In this document: positions 17,217 through 28,484 of the stretch, piece by piece
Position numbering within the stretch: the first letter of the stretch is position 1
Layout: each line of letters begins with the position of its first letter
Assembly: GCF_013166515.1 (NCBI RefSeq)
Contig: NZ_JABKKJ010000006.1
Coordinates: 1-64,000 of the forward strand
From: Xylanibacter caecicola
GTDB taxonomy: Bacteria > Bacteroidota > Bacteroidia > Bacteroidales > Bacteroidaceae
Direction of reading: 5' to 3'
Length of the DNA: 64,000 nt
The notes under the pieces: generated by a model
What the model saw: only the letters and a program-made list of their open reading frames with translations
What the model was told of the DNA's origin: nothing
The model's database searches: none
Made by a program: the position numbers and the translations under genes

Positions 17217-17531
17217 ATGGAAAATAAAGAAAACTTTTTAGCCGGTTGTGCAGGAATAGGCGGATGCTTATACAGTCTTATCCTACCATCACTTATCGCA
17301 TGTCTTGTTGCTTCGTGGTTATGCGACATTAATTCTGGAACTACATATTCATGGTATCACGGAATATGGCACGGGATATTCTTCATACCTAATCTTATTA
17401 GAAGTATTTTTACCGATGCAATATTTAAGGCAGAACTGTACAGTAGTGCATATAATATCTTCTGGTGGATAACCGTAGTATTTGAAGTATTAGGCATTTT
17501 AATCGGAGGTTTTAGCAAACAGGAAGTCTAA
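17217..17531 (+). CDS. Small three-helix membrane protein
   Basis: A 104-residue protein with an N-terminal apolar segment (GIGGCLYSLILPSLIACLVA), an aromatic loop (YSWYHGIWHGIFFIPNLIRS) and a C-terminal apolar segment (FWWITVVFEVLGILIGGF). No assigned family. It is the last gene of the 15.4-17.5 kb run, directly after the DUF805 gene. Confidence 0.6.
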   Translation: MENKENFLAGCAGIGGCLYSLILPSLIACLVASWLCDINSGTTYSWYHGIWHGIFFIPNLIRSIFTDAIFKAELYSSAYNIFWWITVVFEVLGILIGGFSKQEV

Positions 17532-17555
17532 ATAAAATCATCTCATATAGGAGTT

Positions 17556-17609
17556 TCCTTGTATATGTCCGTATATAGCCATTCTATAAATTACAGACAT
17601 ATACAAGGA
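17556..17609. repeat. Short hairpin repeat
   Basis: Arms of 18 bp (TCCTTGTATATGTCCGTA at 17556-17573 and its complement at 17592-17609, one mismatch). The same arm type (TCCTTGTAAATGTCCG) recurs at 62200-62265, so this is a dispersed hairpin family, distinct from but similar in style to the MITE core. Confidence 0.6.
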
Positions 17610-17719
17610 CATCCCGACAAGAACAGAATACAATCTTTCAATACAACATTATAATACGACCTCGTCATTTTTCTTCCAAAACATTCTTTTATATACCATA
17701 GTTAATATAACTTTGCTGC

Positions 17720-18976
17720 ATGCGAAAGATTTTACAAACTATAAAGAAGATATGGGACGCACTCGATCCTGCGACCATTATCTTTGGCCCTATACTTTTC
17801 ACATTAGATATAATAGATATATTGAAAGGCGAAATAACCGGATACGCAAGATGGGAAAGAATAAGAGAGAAAAGACGTCACCGATATTCGCTTGATACAG
17901 GAGGAGTAGAGTTGGATAACATTCCTTTTGGAACGTCCTTGAATGAAGTGATTTACACTGAAGGCGAATATGATGAACCGACAAACCGTTTCATACTGGA
18001 AAATATCGAAACAGCAAGAAAGTGCTTTGCCAATCATAACCTAAGATTTGTATATCTGCCATTGCTGTACCGGGAAATAATGAACGGGATAAACGATGCT
18101 TTCGGATATTACTGTCCGGGAAATGAAGGCATAAACAATCTGGAAACATTATCTTTCAAAAGCGATTTTCTACTCAACTTTATGATGCGTCCGGAGAACA
18201 GACACAAAATAAGCAAGCCCTCGTTAGCGAAATACAACAAAAGTTCAAGCGAGGAAAACGACGGTTATGTGTTCACTCTCTTTTATTTTGATGTCAGTGA
18301 AGCAAAAGACACCGAAGACTTTTTTAACTTTCTTGCCGAAAGAATATCCGAAGACCATGAACAATGCTTCAGCCACGAAGCCGCTCTGTTCTCTACATAC
18401 ACGCCGGAACACAGAAATGCCGACGAGGCTTTTGATAAAGAGACAATGAAACTACTCAAGTTTGTAGAACAGAAAATTGAAGAGCTGAGGGGTATGGGCA
18501 TTAGCGAGGTGGTGCTGGAAAAGCTGCTTAAACCCAAACAAAAACTAAGTAGGATTGTCGTAAAAAAGGATTTCAAGATTGTCTTGCCTGACTATGATGA
18601 TATGGAAATACACATGGAACCATTGGTAAAAGCCGTGTTCCTACTGTTTCTAAGACACAACGAGGGCATCAGATTTAAGGAGTTGACGGACTATCGCGAC
18701 GAACTGGCGGACATATACGAGATGATTATGGGGCGGAAAGCATTGAAAGACAATAAGAACCGTAAATACAGCAAAAGCATCATCAACGTCACGGACCCAC
18801 TGAACAACTCAATAAACGAGAAATGTACAAGAATAAAGGAGGCTTTTCTAATGAAATTCCATTTGACATTAGCCGAGAATTACTTCGTTACGGGAAAAAG
18901 GGGCGAACCTAAAAGAATTAAACTGCCAAAGGAACTTATAATATGGGAGGAAGAACTATGGAAAGAGGAGTCTTAA
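17720..18976 (+). CDS. Large hypothetical protein (418 aa)
   Basis: A 418-residue protein of unknown function. The N-terminus has one possible membrane-associated segment (PATIIFGPILFTLDIIDIL). The C-terminal part, from VLPDYDDMEIHMEPLVKAVF through LFLRHNEGIRFKEL to INEKCTRIKEAFL and GKRGEPKRIKLP, recalls a domain that recurs in many Bacteroidetes hypothetical proteins and could be a winged-helix-like module, but that is from memory and unproven. The next gene overlaps its 3' end by 19 bp, so the two are translationally linked. This unit is the downstream part of the accessory stretch. Confidence 0.7.
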   Translation: MRKILQTIKKIWDALDPATIIFGPILFTLDIIDILKGEITGYARWERIREKRRHRYSLDTGGVELDNIPFGTSLNEVIYTEGEYDEPTNRFILENIETARKCFANHNLRFVYLPLLYREIMNGINDAFGYYCPGNEGINNLETLSFKSDFLLNFMMRPENRHKISKPSLAKYNKSSSEENDGYVFTLFYFDVSEAKDTEDFFNFLAERISEDHEQCFSHEAALFSTYTPEHRNADEAFDKETMKLLKFVEQKIEELRGMGISEVVLEKLLKPKQKLSRIVVKKDFKIVLPDYDDMEIHMEPLVKAVFLLFLRHNEGIRFKELTDYRDELADIYEMIMGRKALKDNKNRKYSKSIINVTDPLNNSINEKCTRIKEAFLMKFHLTLAENYFVTGKRGEPKRIKLPKELIIWEEELWKEES

Positions 18977-19269
18977 AATATCTGAAACCGTTACTTGCAC
19001 TGTTATTGTTGCTGTGCCTTGTCCGCATGCCATACGGCTTTTACGAACTGGTGCGTTTCGCATCCATGACAGGATTTTCCGTCATTGCATATCGGTATTA
19101 TAAAGAAATGAAAGAAGAACTTGCCATTACATTCGCGGCATTAGCCCTATTGTTCCAGCCTTTTATAAAGATTGCATTGGGAAGAACCATGTGGAATGTA
19201 GTGGATATAGCGGTTGCGATATTACTGATAATATTGTGGACGAAAGATAACCGACATAAAAACTCCTAA
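18958..19269 (+). CDS. Small membrane protein, DUF6804-like
   Basis: About 103 residues with three apolar segments. The pattern VRMPYGFYELVRFASMTGF, then LALLFQPFIKIALGR and WNVVDIAVAILLIILW is what I recall for DUF6804. The start at 18958 is preferred over 18943 because GGAGG lies 8 bases upstream. It overlaps the 418-residue gene and its 3' end overlaps the convergent murB gene by 4 bp. Confidence 0.72.
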   Translation: MERGVLKYLKPLLALLLLLCLVRMPYGFYELVRFASMTGFSVIAYRYYKEMKEELAITFAALALLFQPFIKIALGRTMWNVVDIAVAILLIILWTKDNRHKNS

Positions 19270-20279
19270 ACAATATTCACCTCAGGATGTATTTCTATTC
19301 CGAACCTGTCGCGCACATCCTTGCGTATAGCCTCGCACAGGACAACAATGTCACTGCCCGTAGCGCCGCCGCGGTTTACCAATACAAGAGCCTGTTTGTC
19401 ATGGACACCGGCTTTTCCCAGTGTTTTTCCCTTCCAACCACAGACATCAATCATCCAGCCTGCCGGTATTTTCTCGTGATTTTCATCTATTGTATAATGC
19501 GGCATATCTGGATATAATGCGGCTATCTCCTCATATTTCGACCTCGGTACGACCGGATTCATAAAGAAGCTGCCGGCATTACCCTCTATTTTAGGATCGG
19601 GAAGTTTGGCATTACGTATATCTATTATCGTCTCGCGCAACTGGCGTGCCGTAGGTTCCGATATTCCTTTCCGTGCAAGTTCGCCACGAATGTTGCCATA
19701 GTCGAGACACGGTTTGTAGACGGAAGACAGACGATATGTAACGTATGTTATGATGAAACGATTGCGCCACTCGCCCTTAAAACGGCTATGGCGATAAGAA
19801 TAGCCGCATTCGGCACATGAAAACTCATAAGTCTCGCCCGTGGAAATCTCCACAGCCTCCACATTATATATAAGGTCTTTTGCCTCAACGCCGTATGCTC
19901 CGATGTTCTGCACTGCGCTTGCTCCCACCTCACCGGGTATCAGAGACAAGTTCTCCATGCCATACCAGCCATTGTCAACACATAAGGCTACGATGTCGTC
20001 CCACGTCTCTCCACTGCCGCAGCGCAAAAGGACGCCATCGGAAACCGGCTCGCACGTAAAACCTTTTATTGCCGAATGAAACACTGTTCCGGCATAATCG
20101 CCGGTAAGCAACAGATTGCTTCCGCCACCAATGATAAGTTTCGGTTCGGTAATATTGCCACTCTGACGCAGAACAGACTTCAGTTCGGCAACATTATCAA
20201 ACTCAATAAAACGACTGCATCCGGCGTCTATGCCGAATGTATTGTGAGCGGCAAGGCTATAGCCCTTTATATCTTTCAT
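19266..20279 (-). CDS. murB: UDP-N-acetylmuramate dehydrogenase
   Basis: A 337-residue FAD enzyme that reduces UDP-GlcNAc-enolpyruvate to UDP-MurNAc in peptidoglycan synthesis. The FAD-binding stretch IIGGGSNLLLTGDYAG and the substrate region SLIPGEVGASAVQNIGAYG are clear, and NAGSFFMNPVV holds the catalytic Ser. The C-terminal extension (to HPEVNIV) fits the type I, E. coli-like form. It follows the DUF4348 gene on the minus strand with a terminator-like hairpin between. Confidence 0.95.
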   Translation of the reverse strand: MKDIKGYSLAAHNTFGIDAGCSRFIEFDNVAELKSVLRQSGNITEPKLIIGGGSNLLLTGDYAGTVFHSAIKGFTCEPVSDGVLLRCGSGETWDDIVALCVDNGWYGMENLSLIPGEVGASAVQNIGAYGVEAKDLIYNVEAVEISTGETYEFSCAECGYSYRHSRFKGEWRNRFIITYVTYRLSSVYKPCLDYGNIRGELARKGISEPTARQLRETIIDIRNAKLPDPKIEGNAGSFFMNPVVPRSKYEEIAALYPDMPHYTIDENHEKIPAGWMIDVCGWKGKTLGKAGVHDKQALVLVNRGGATGSDIVVLCEAIRKDVRDRFGIEIHPEVNIV

Positions 20280-20290
20280 AAAAAATACTG

Positions 20291-20342
20291 ATTAAAAAAG
20301 GGACGTATCACGATCTTTGACAAACCATGACAGGTACGTCTG
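20291..20342 (-). terminator. Hairpin between the DUF4348 gene and murB
   Basis: On the minus strand GACGTA (20342-20337) pairs with TACGTC, an inner TCATG/CGTGA stem follows after a bulge, and six T come directly after the stem. It probably ends or reduces transcription from the upstream gene. Confidence 0.5.
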
Positions 20343-20351
20343 TTATGAAAA

Positions 20352-21194
20352 TCATTCTGACAATTTCACCAGTTTCCAGTCTCCGCCTACACACTTGAAC
20401 GTCAGCTGCATCTCCATTCCGTTAGAAATGCCACGCATCAGAAATATCTTCTGGTTTCCTGAGGTCTTGCCGTGTCCGTAAATAATGTTGTATATTTTTC
20501 CTGAAGGCAACTCAGGCGCAAAGGCGGGCCATGTCTCCGGGGCAATCTCACCGGTCATCGTACTGAAATCATCGTCAGGATCCTGCCCCGTAAAGATTAC
20601 AGGATTGTTAAGGCTCCGTTCCTGAAAAGAGGCATCGGTGGCAAATTTCTGATAAAAAGAAAGGAAAGATGAATTGGGGTGCTGCGACAACTCGCTTTTT
20701 CTTATGGCAACAAGCATCCATGCTCCGTTTATCCTTTTGAACACATAATCCTTGACCTTTTCATTTGCGAGGTTTATCTTTTCCACCACTACATTATTTA
20801 TTGTTGTATCCTTAACGGCATTCATCTGCCTTTCGGTGTCAAAGATAAGAGTATAGAACCCCTGTTCCATGAAGAAATGCTCCATTTTCCAATCGGACTT
20901 TGCAATTGTTCTTTTCTCGCCGCAATCGTCCACCTGCAGAGGAAACTTTATTCTTTTTATCTGTAACTTGTGGTTGGCGGCAAAGTTAAAGATAAAGTCG
21001 TCAAACAGTTCATCTGCCGCAACAGGCATAGGCTGTTCTTCTATCAACTGCTCCATTGTATCGACATTAAGCGTTGTGTCGATAACCGAATCAACCGCCA
21101 AAGAGTCTGCTATAGGCTTTCTTTCCGTGCATCCCGTTGTCCAGAACATCATGCACACACAAACCGCAAAGGCTGTTAAAAAGCATTTTCTCAT
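20352..21194 (-). CDS. DUF4348 lipoprotein
   Basis: About 280 residues. The signal (CFLTAFAVCVCMMFWTTGC) ends in a lipobox Cys, so it is a lipoprotein. A Thr/Asp-rich linker is followed by the DUF4348 domain (ELFDDFIFNFAANHKLQIKR to the C-terminus), a Bacteroidales family of unknown role. Start at 21194 is chosen to place the basic residues before the apolar core. It has its own minus-strand promoter (21241-21269). Confidence 0.82.
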   Translation of the reverse strand: MRKCFLTAFAVCVCMMFWTTGCTERKPIADSLAVDSVIDTTLNVDTMEQLIEEQPMPVAADELFDDFIFNFAANHKLQIKRIKFPLQVDDCGEKRTIAKSDWKMEHFFMEQGFYTLIFDTERQMNAVKDTTINNVVVEKINLANEKVKDYVFKRINGAWMLVAIRKSELSQHPNSSFLSFYQKFATDASFQERSLNNPVIFTGQDPDDDFSTMTGEIAPETWPAFAPELPSGKIYNIIYGHGKTSGNQKIFLMRGISNGMEMQLTFKCVGGDWKLVKLSE

Positions 21195-21240
21195 ATCCGG
21201 AAACAAATTCGTTTACGTATTACTTCCTCTCAAATTTGCG

Positions 21241-21299
21241 CAAAAGTACAACTTTATTTTGATTTGCAATACATATTTAATACAAAAATATTACCTTTG
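21241..21299. promoter_or_regulatory. Divergent promoters: DUF4348 gene (-) and pheS (+)
   Basis: Minus strand: TACTTTTG at 21248-21241 with TTG at 21269-21267, 18 bp apart, for the lipoprotein gene. Plus strand: TACCTTTG at 21292-21299 for pheS, giving a leader of about 30 bases; its -33 element is unclear. Confidence 0.6.
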
Positions 21300-21338
21300 C
21301 ACAAATTTTTAATGTCGCATTAATACTTATTATCCGAT

Positions 21339-22376
21339 ATGATACTTGAGAAAATAGAAAGCCTCTTGGCAGAAATCAAGACACTTACAGCCTCTAACGC
21401 AGAGGAAGCCGAAGCCCTGCGCCTGAAATATCTCAGCAAGAAAGGCGAAATCAACGCTCTGATGGCAGACTTCAGGAGCGTTCCGGCTGAACAGAAAAAG
21501 GAAGTCGGAATAAAGATAAACGAACTGAAACAGACAGCCATGGAGCGCATAAACGCCTTGCGGGAGCAGTGCGAAACGGCTGAAACACAGGATGAGGGCA
21601 TTGACCTTACACGTTCGGCATATCCGATAGACCTCGGTACACGCCACCCATTGACCATTGTAAAGAACGAGATAATAGACATATTCTCACGAATGGGCTT
21701 CATTCTTGCCGACGGACCTGAGGTTGAAGACGATCTCCATGTATTTACGAAGATGAATTTTGCAGCCGACCACCCTGCACGTGACATGCAGGACACGTTC
21801 TTTGTCGAGCAAAATGCAGAAGATGTAACAAAGAACATCGTGTTGCGCAGCCATACAAGTTCGGTTCAGGCACGCTATATGGAAACATCACAACCGCCTA
21901 TCCGTATTATAAGTCCGGGACGCGTATACAGAAACGAGGCAATTACTGCGCGTGCGCACTGCTTCTTCCACCAGGTAGAGGGGCTTTACATAGACAAGGA
22001 CGTATCGTTCACCGACCTTAAGCAGGTGCTTCTCTCGTTTGCCCGCGAGATGTTCGGAGCCGATACAAAGATACGCCTGCGCCCGAGCTACTTCCCGTTT
22101 ACGGAACCGAGTGCGGAAATGGATATCTCATGTCACATCTGCGGCGGCAAGGGATGCGGTTTCTGCAAGCACACCGGCTGGGTAGAGATTTTGGGCTGCG
22201 GAATGGTAGACCCCAACGTGCTCGAGCAGTGTGGAATAGACAGCAAGGTATATTCGGGATATGCTTTCGGCATGGGTGTCGAGCGCATAACAAACCTCAA
22301 ATATCAGGTGAGCGACCTGCGCATGTTCTCTGAAAACGACACTCGTTTCCTCGAAGAATTCACGTCTGCAAACTAA
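21339..22376 (+). CDS. pheS: Phenylalanyl-tRNA synthetase alpha subunit
   Basis: A 345-residue class II synthetase subunit that charges tRNA-Phe as an alpha2-beta2 enzyme. N-terminal coiled coil (1-90), then motif 2 (SPGRVYRNEAITARAHCFFHQ) and motif 3 (GMGVERITNLKY). A cysteine-rich insert CHICGGKGCGFCKHTGW around residue 265 could bind zinc and is usual in Bacteroidetes PheS. pheT is not in the vicinity; an MFS gene follows after a terminator. Confidence 0.96.
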   Translation: MILEKIESLLAEIKTLTASNAEEAEALRLKYLSKKGEINALMADFRSVPAEQKKEVGIKINELKQTAMERINALREQCETAETQDEGIDLTRSAYPIDLGTRHPLTIVKNEIIDIFSRMGFILADGPEVEDDLHVFTKMNFAADHPARDMQDTFFVEQNAEDVTKNIVLRSHTSSVQARYMETSQPPIRIISPGRVYRNEAITARAHCFFHQVEGLYIDKDVSFTDLKQVLLSFAREMFGADTKIRLRPSYFPFTEPSAEMDISCHICGGKGCGFCKHTGWVEILGCGMVDPNVLEQCGIDSKVYSGYAFGMGVERITNLKYQVSDLRMFSENDTRFLEEFTSAN

Positions 22377-22406
22377 AAACAACATAACGTTGTACAATAC
22401 TGCATG

Positions 22407-22440
22407 CCGGGACTGTATTTCACACAGTCTCGGTATTTCT
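22407..22440 (+). terminator. Intrinsic terminator after pheS
   Basis: Stem CCGGGACTGT/ACAGTCTCGG (22407-22416 and 22424-22433, one G-U pair) followed by TATTTCTT. Because it lies between pheS and the MFS gene, the MFS gene is probably expressed separately or by read-through. Confidence 0.7.
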
Positions 22441-22460
22441 TAATACCAACACCACACATC

Positions 22461-23657
22461 ATGGTTAAAGACAAGTTATTCAGCAAGAGTTACCTTTGCA
22501 TACTGGCAGCCAACTTCCTTCTTTTCTTCGGTTTTTGGATTCTCATTCCCGTACTTCCTTTCTATATCAAAGAGACATACTCGTGTCCGGAAGCCGTTCT
22601 CGGTGCCGTTCTCAGCTGTTACACCATATCCGAACTGTGTATACGCCCATTCTCGGGGTATTTCATGGACTCTTTTCCACGCAAGCCGCTGTACATAACG
22701 TTTTATTTTCTGTGCACAACGGCGTTCGTGGGATACATGCTTGCCGGCACTCTCACCTTATTTATAATAATACGCACGCTTCACGGAGCGGCATTCGGAG
22801 GTGTGACAGTGGGCGGAAACACCCTGTGTGTGGACATCATGCCGAGTTCAAGACGCGGAGAAGGTTTGGGATACTACGGTCTCACCAACAACTCGGCTAT
22901 GGCTCTTGGTCCCATGACGGGACTGTTCATGCACGGCAAGATGCCATACGAACAGATTTTCCTTGTCGGATTGACAGCAAGCATCACCGGACTCGTTCTT
23001 GCTTCCATAATAAAGACAAAAGTCAAGCCACAGACAAAACGCCCGCCTATATCGCTGGACAGGTTTATACTGATAAAAGGAATACCCGTAAGTTTTTCGC
23101 TTTTACTGCTGTCCATACCATACGGGGCAACGACAAACTTTGTGGCAATGTATGCCAAAGAAATCGGGATAACAGCCGCATCGGGCTTTTTCTTTACCGT
23201 TATGGCGGCTGGAATGGGCATATCGCGTATCTTTGCAGGCAAACAGGTCGACCGCGGATATGTCACACGCTGCATACACCTTGGGTTCTATCCGGTTATA
23301 ACGGCATTTCTTATGCTTGCATTATGCCGCTTTATCATCGGCTACAGCCATTCCGCAGCAACAGCATGCTTCTTCATTGTCCCACTGTTGCTGGGCATAG
23401 GCTTCGGCATAATGTTCCCGGCAATGAACACCTTATATATTAATCTGGCACCCAACAACCGCCGTGCCACAGCCACCAGTACTTATCTCACGGCATGGGA
23501 TGTGGGCATCGGTATCGGAATTGTAGGCAGTGGCGTCATTGCACAGCACTTCACGTTCTACATGGTGTATCTTACAGGCTCCGTGCTCTGCACCGTATCG
23601 CTGATATTCTTTGTGCTAAAGGTCACGCCTCACTACAACTGTAACAAGCTGAGATAA
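22461..23657 (+). CDS. MFS transporter
   Basis: A 398-residue inner-membrane protein with about 12 transmembrane segments. The MFS loop 2-3 motif is visible (RPFSGYFMDSFPRKPLY), as is the related RIFAGKQVDRGY in the second half. It is closest in style to sugar/drug efflux carriers of the major facilitator family, but the substrate cannot be told. Start at 22461 (MVKDKLF) is chosen since the 19 codons upstream run through the terminator. Confidence 0.88.
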   Translation: MVKDKLFSKSYLCILAANFLLFFGFWILIPVLPFYIKETYSCPEAVLGAVLSCYTISELCIRPFSGYFMDSFPRKPLYITFYFLCTTAFVGYMLAGTLTLFIIIRTLHGAAFGGVTVGGNTLCVDIMPSSRRGEGLGYYGLTNNSAMALGPMTGLFMHGKMPYEQIFLVGLTASITGLVLASIIKTKVKPQTKRPPISLDRFILIKGIPVSFSLLLLSIPYGATTNFVAMYAKEIGITAASGFFFTVMAAGMGISRIFAGKQVDRGYVTRCIHLGFYPVITAFLMLALCRFIIGYSHSAATACFFIVPLLLGIGFGIMFPAMNTLYINLAPNNRRATATSTYLTAWDVGIGIGIVGSGVIAQHFTFYMVYLTGSVLCTVSLIFFVLKVTPHYNCNKLR

Positions 23658-23728
23658 TCACAGAGACTTTTAAAGAAAAAAGATTAAAGGAAGTCGGTAG
23701 GATTTACACAACTGATACAACATAAGAA

Positions 23729-23773
23729 AAAAGACATGTACCTTGTACCAAACGACAAGACACGTGTCTTTTT
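23729..23773. terminator. Bidirectional terminator between MFS gene and ligA
   Basis: Imperfect stem AGACATGTACCTTGT/ACAAGACACGTGTCT flanked by A-runs on the left and T-runs on the right, so it can act for both convergent genes. Confidence 0.7.
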
Positions 23774-23794
23774 CTTTCTTTATCTTCTCCTTCA

Positions 23795-25981
<2,187 letters not shown>

Positions 25982-26027
25982 TTACTCTCGCCACGGTCGC
26001 TCCATATAAAACTATTATTGCATTATA

Positions 26028-26339
26028 TTAAATATTATTTCTCTTATATATCACAATCCCCATGCGGTTTATATGGTCTATAAGTTCCTCATTCCTTAAT
26101 GTTGCAAGTATTGAAATATCAAATTTATAAGGAAGCGATGTCTCGTCTATAGCCGCATGGAGTATGTTCATATCACTGCGGGACAATCCGTTTCCCACCA
26201 ATGTTATGTCCACATCAGAAAACGGTTTGTAATTACCCTTGGCACGAGAGCCATACAGGATAACCGTCTCTATGCTCCCATTTGCCGCAAACAATTCTTG
26301 CAGCTTTTTCAGTTCTGCTTCTTTTAGTCCGTATTGCAT
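26028..26339 (-). CDS. MNT nucleotidyltransferase-domain protein (antitoxin-like)
   Basis: A 103-residue minimal nucleotidyltransferase. The catalytic pattern GSRAKGNYKPFSDVD (GS...DxD) is intact, and a third acidic residue is present in KFDISIL. In HEPN/MNT toxin-antitoxin pairs this protein neutralises the HEPN partner, in some systems by AMP-ylating it. It starts 3 bp after the HEPN gene, so the two are translated together. Confidence 0.88.
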   Translation of the reverse strand: MQYGLKEAELKKLQELFAANGSIETVILYGSRAKGNYKPFSDVDITLVGNGLSRSDMNILHAAIDETSLPYKFDISILATLRNEELIDHINRMGIVIYKRNNI

Positions 26340-26342
26340 GAT

Positions 26343-26795
26343 TCAAGACATCGGGGCGTTTGTTTCCAGAAGAGACAACATGGTTTGTTCGAACTTGACA
26401 AACAATGGATAATATCTCATTACAATTGCTTCATACACTTCTTCTGCAACATTTTCGTCATAATTATGTGATGTAAGATTGCGGTCTTCGATTGATTCCA
26501 TCCACACACCGCTGTCTATTATTCCCATCTGCAAAGCCTGACGGAAAGCATCTCTCGAGCCTCGTACATCCGTATACCCCTGATATTCAGCATAATCTTT
26601 CATCACTTTCCAGGCAAGTTCATGGGTATATTCAAATCGTTGGATAAGTCCTTCTTTCATCAAGTCGTCAACATCATCATCCCTATCATTCCTATCCGAA
26701 ACGATATTTACTGCCTGCGACAACTTTAACAGAGCCTTGCGGTAATTGGCAAATCTCTGTATCCAGCGTATATCTTTCTCATTTTCCATATTCAT
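26343..26795 (-). CDS. HEPN-domain protein (HI0074-like, toxin-like)
   Basis: About 150 residues, all helical, of the 'nucleotidyltransferase substrate binding protein' group. The HEPN ribonuclease motif Rx4H is seen as RNLTSH in a YDE-rich region near residue 115. A longer frame starts at 26861, but the predicted promoter (26863-26870) would start transcription downstream of that ATG, so 26795 is used. With the following MNT gene it forms a two-gene HEPN/MNT module; there are no other defence genes nearby. Confidence 0.85.
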   Translation of the reverse strand: MNMENEKDIRWIQRFANYRKALLKLSQAVNIVSDRNDRDDDVDDLMKEGLIQRFEYTHELAWKVMKDYAEYQGYTDVRGSRDAFRQALQMGIIDSGVWMESIEDRNLTSHNYDENVAEEVYEAIVMRYYPLFVKFEQTMLSLLETNAPMS

Positions 26796-26862
26796 CGTCT
26801 TTCTTATAATTACTACGAAACAACAAGTTTCATAAAAATCCGACCTTATTTTGAACGCCACA

Positions 26863-26879
26863 CAAAGTTATTATTTTTG
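26863..26879. promoter_or_regulatory. Divergent -7 boxes by the HEPN/MNT module
   Basis: TAACTTTG on the minus strand (26870-26863) points to the HEPN gene. TATTTTTG on the plus strand (26872-26879) points towards trmD. The two boxes are almost back to back. No clear -33 partner was found. Confidence 0.5.
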
Positions 26880-26975
26880 TGTGATATGTGAAAATTATTG
26901 CTTATAATTTTATTCACATCCTAAAATACAGCAACATTCTTACACTTATTTGTACCTTATTCTTTATCTTTTCGC

Positions 26976-27049
26976 TATCTTTGCATAAAATAAGCTACGC
27001 CTCAGCACTTTCAAACAAGCTTGATTGCGTTCGGCTTGCATTATCTTTG
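26976..27049 (+). repeat. 66-bp promoter repeat, locus 1 (trmD)
   Basis: Two -7 boxes, TATCTTTG at 26976-26983 and 27042-27049, are spaced exactly 66 bp apart. The unit contains CGCCTCAGCA and a TCAA-N6-TTGA dyad over the -33 region of the second box. The same unit with the same 66-bp spacing is found at 52837-52910 and 58751-58890. Here it lies 73 bp upstream of trmD and is its probable promoter. Confidence 0.75.
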
Positions 27050-27122
27050 TATAAAATATACGGCTATAAAGATATACTTGACAAGTATAATTGGGACTGC
27101 CGAAGTTAAACACCGAAAAGAC

Positions 27123-27803
27123 ATGAGAATAGATATTTTAACCGTTTTGCCTGCAATGCTCGAGGGCTTCGTCAACGAGTCGATACTGGCAAGGGCACAG
27201 AAGAAAGGACTGGCGGAGATACATCTCCACAACCTCCGCGACTACACAACCGACAAGTGGCGGCGCGTCGACGACTACCCGTACGGCGGTTTCGCCGGAA
27301 TGGTGATGCAATGCGAACCTATAGACCGAGCCATATCGGCACTGAAAGCGGAACGCGACTACGACGAAGTGATATTCACGTCGCCCGACGGAGAGCAGTT
27401 CGACCAGCATATCGCCAACGATCTGTCGCTGAAAGGCAACATCATAATACTTTGCGGACACTACAAGGGCATAGACCACCGCATAAGGGAGCATCTGATA
27501 ACACGCGAGATAAGCATCGGCGACTATGTGCTGACAGGCGGAGAACTGGCGGCGGCGGTAATGGCGGATGCCATAGTACGGATTATCCCGGGTGTGGTGG
27601 GCGATGAGCAGAGCGCGCTGTCCGACTGCTTTCAGGACAACATGTTGTCTGCACCGATATATACAAGACCTGCCGACTACAAGGGATGGAAGGTTCCGGA
27701 CATTCTTCTGAGCGGCAACGAGGCTAAGATAAAGGACTGGGAGATCGAGCAGAGCTACGAACGAACACGACGGTTGAGACCGGACCTGTTGGATAATTTA
27801 TAA
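27123..27803 (+). CDS. trmD: tRNA (guanine-N1-)-methyltransferase
   Basis: A 226-residue SPOUT methyltransferase that makes m1G37 in tRNAs reading CNN and prevents frameshifts. Motifs: N-terminal [42 protein letters not shown] and the AdoMet-binding knot [14 protein letters not shown]. The start at 27123 is set by the conserved N-terminus; an upstream extension of 34 codons runs through the promoter repeat. The usual rpsP-rimM-trmD-rplS order is not seen here. Confidence 0.96.
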   Translation: MRIDILTVLPAMLEGFVNESILARAQKKGLAEIHLHNLRDYTTDKWRRVDDYPYGGFAGMVMQCEPIDRAISALKAERDYDEVIFTSPDGEQFDQHIANDLSLKGNIIILCGHYKGIDHRIREHLITREISIGDYVLTGGELAAAVMADAIVRIIPGVVGDEQSALSDCFQDNMLSAPIYTRPADYKGWKVPDILLSGNEAKIKDWEIEQSYERTRRLRPDLLDNL

Positions 27804-27923
27804 TTAAGAATTTATAATTTATAATTCAGGGGGCAGCATTTCGGCAATTGATTAAGCACGCGTGGAGCCGTATCATACCGGCAACAATATCATAAATAGC
27901 ATTAACCAAAAACATAAAAAATC

Positions 27924-28469
27924 ATGAAACAAAACATCAAGGCACTGCCACAGCTCGGTTTCGGTGAGGCGGTGAAAAAGAATTTCAACAGCCTTAAAGA
28001 CTTCAACGGGCGTTCGCGCCGCTCGGAACTGTGGTGGAACTATCTGCTCTACATTATCGTAGCCCTTGTGGCAAACACGATTTTAGGCGCATTTCCCACG
28101 GCACAGGGCATTGCTGCCGTCATCATTCAGGTTGTCATTCTCGCAGCCGTAACGATACGGCGTCTGCACGACACCGGTCACAGCGGACTGTGGGTAGTGG
28201 CAGCATTCATAATAGGCATTGTCGGACAGATATTCATGCAGCAGTCGGGATTTTATGAAATCGCAAGCAGTATAAATCCTAATCCGGAAAAGATTGTCGA
28301 GATTATAACACAGCCGGAAATGCTCGTGATAGGCTTGCTGAGCTGCATAGTAAACATAACGATACTCGTTTTCTGCCTTATCGACAGCAAACCGGAAGCA
28401 AACAAGTATGGTCCGTCACCTAAATATGTCACCGAAGAAAATGGCATGGAAGATGTCATGAACGTTTAA
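27924..28469 (+). CDS. DUF805 family membrane protein (second copy)
   Basis: A 181-residue membrane protein with the DUF805 signature DFNGRSRRSELWWNYLL, a central IRRLHDTGHSGLWV and C-terminal SKPEANKYGPSPKYV. Compared with the copy at 16732 it has a longer loop before the last helix (NPNPEKIVEIITQPEML). Function unknown. It stands alone after a short AT-repeat downstream of trmD and is followed by repeat array D. Confidence 0.85.
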   Translation: MKQNIKALPQLGFGEAVKKNFNSLKDFNGRSRRSELWWNYLLYIIVALVANTILGAFPTAQGIAAVIIQVVILAAVTIRRLHDTGHSGLWVVAAFIIGIVGQIFMQQSGFYEIASSINPNPEKIVEIITQPEMLVIGLLSCIVNITILVFCLIDSKPEANKYGPSPKYVTEENGMEDVMNV

Positions 28470-28484
28470 ACGTACCATATCTTT

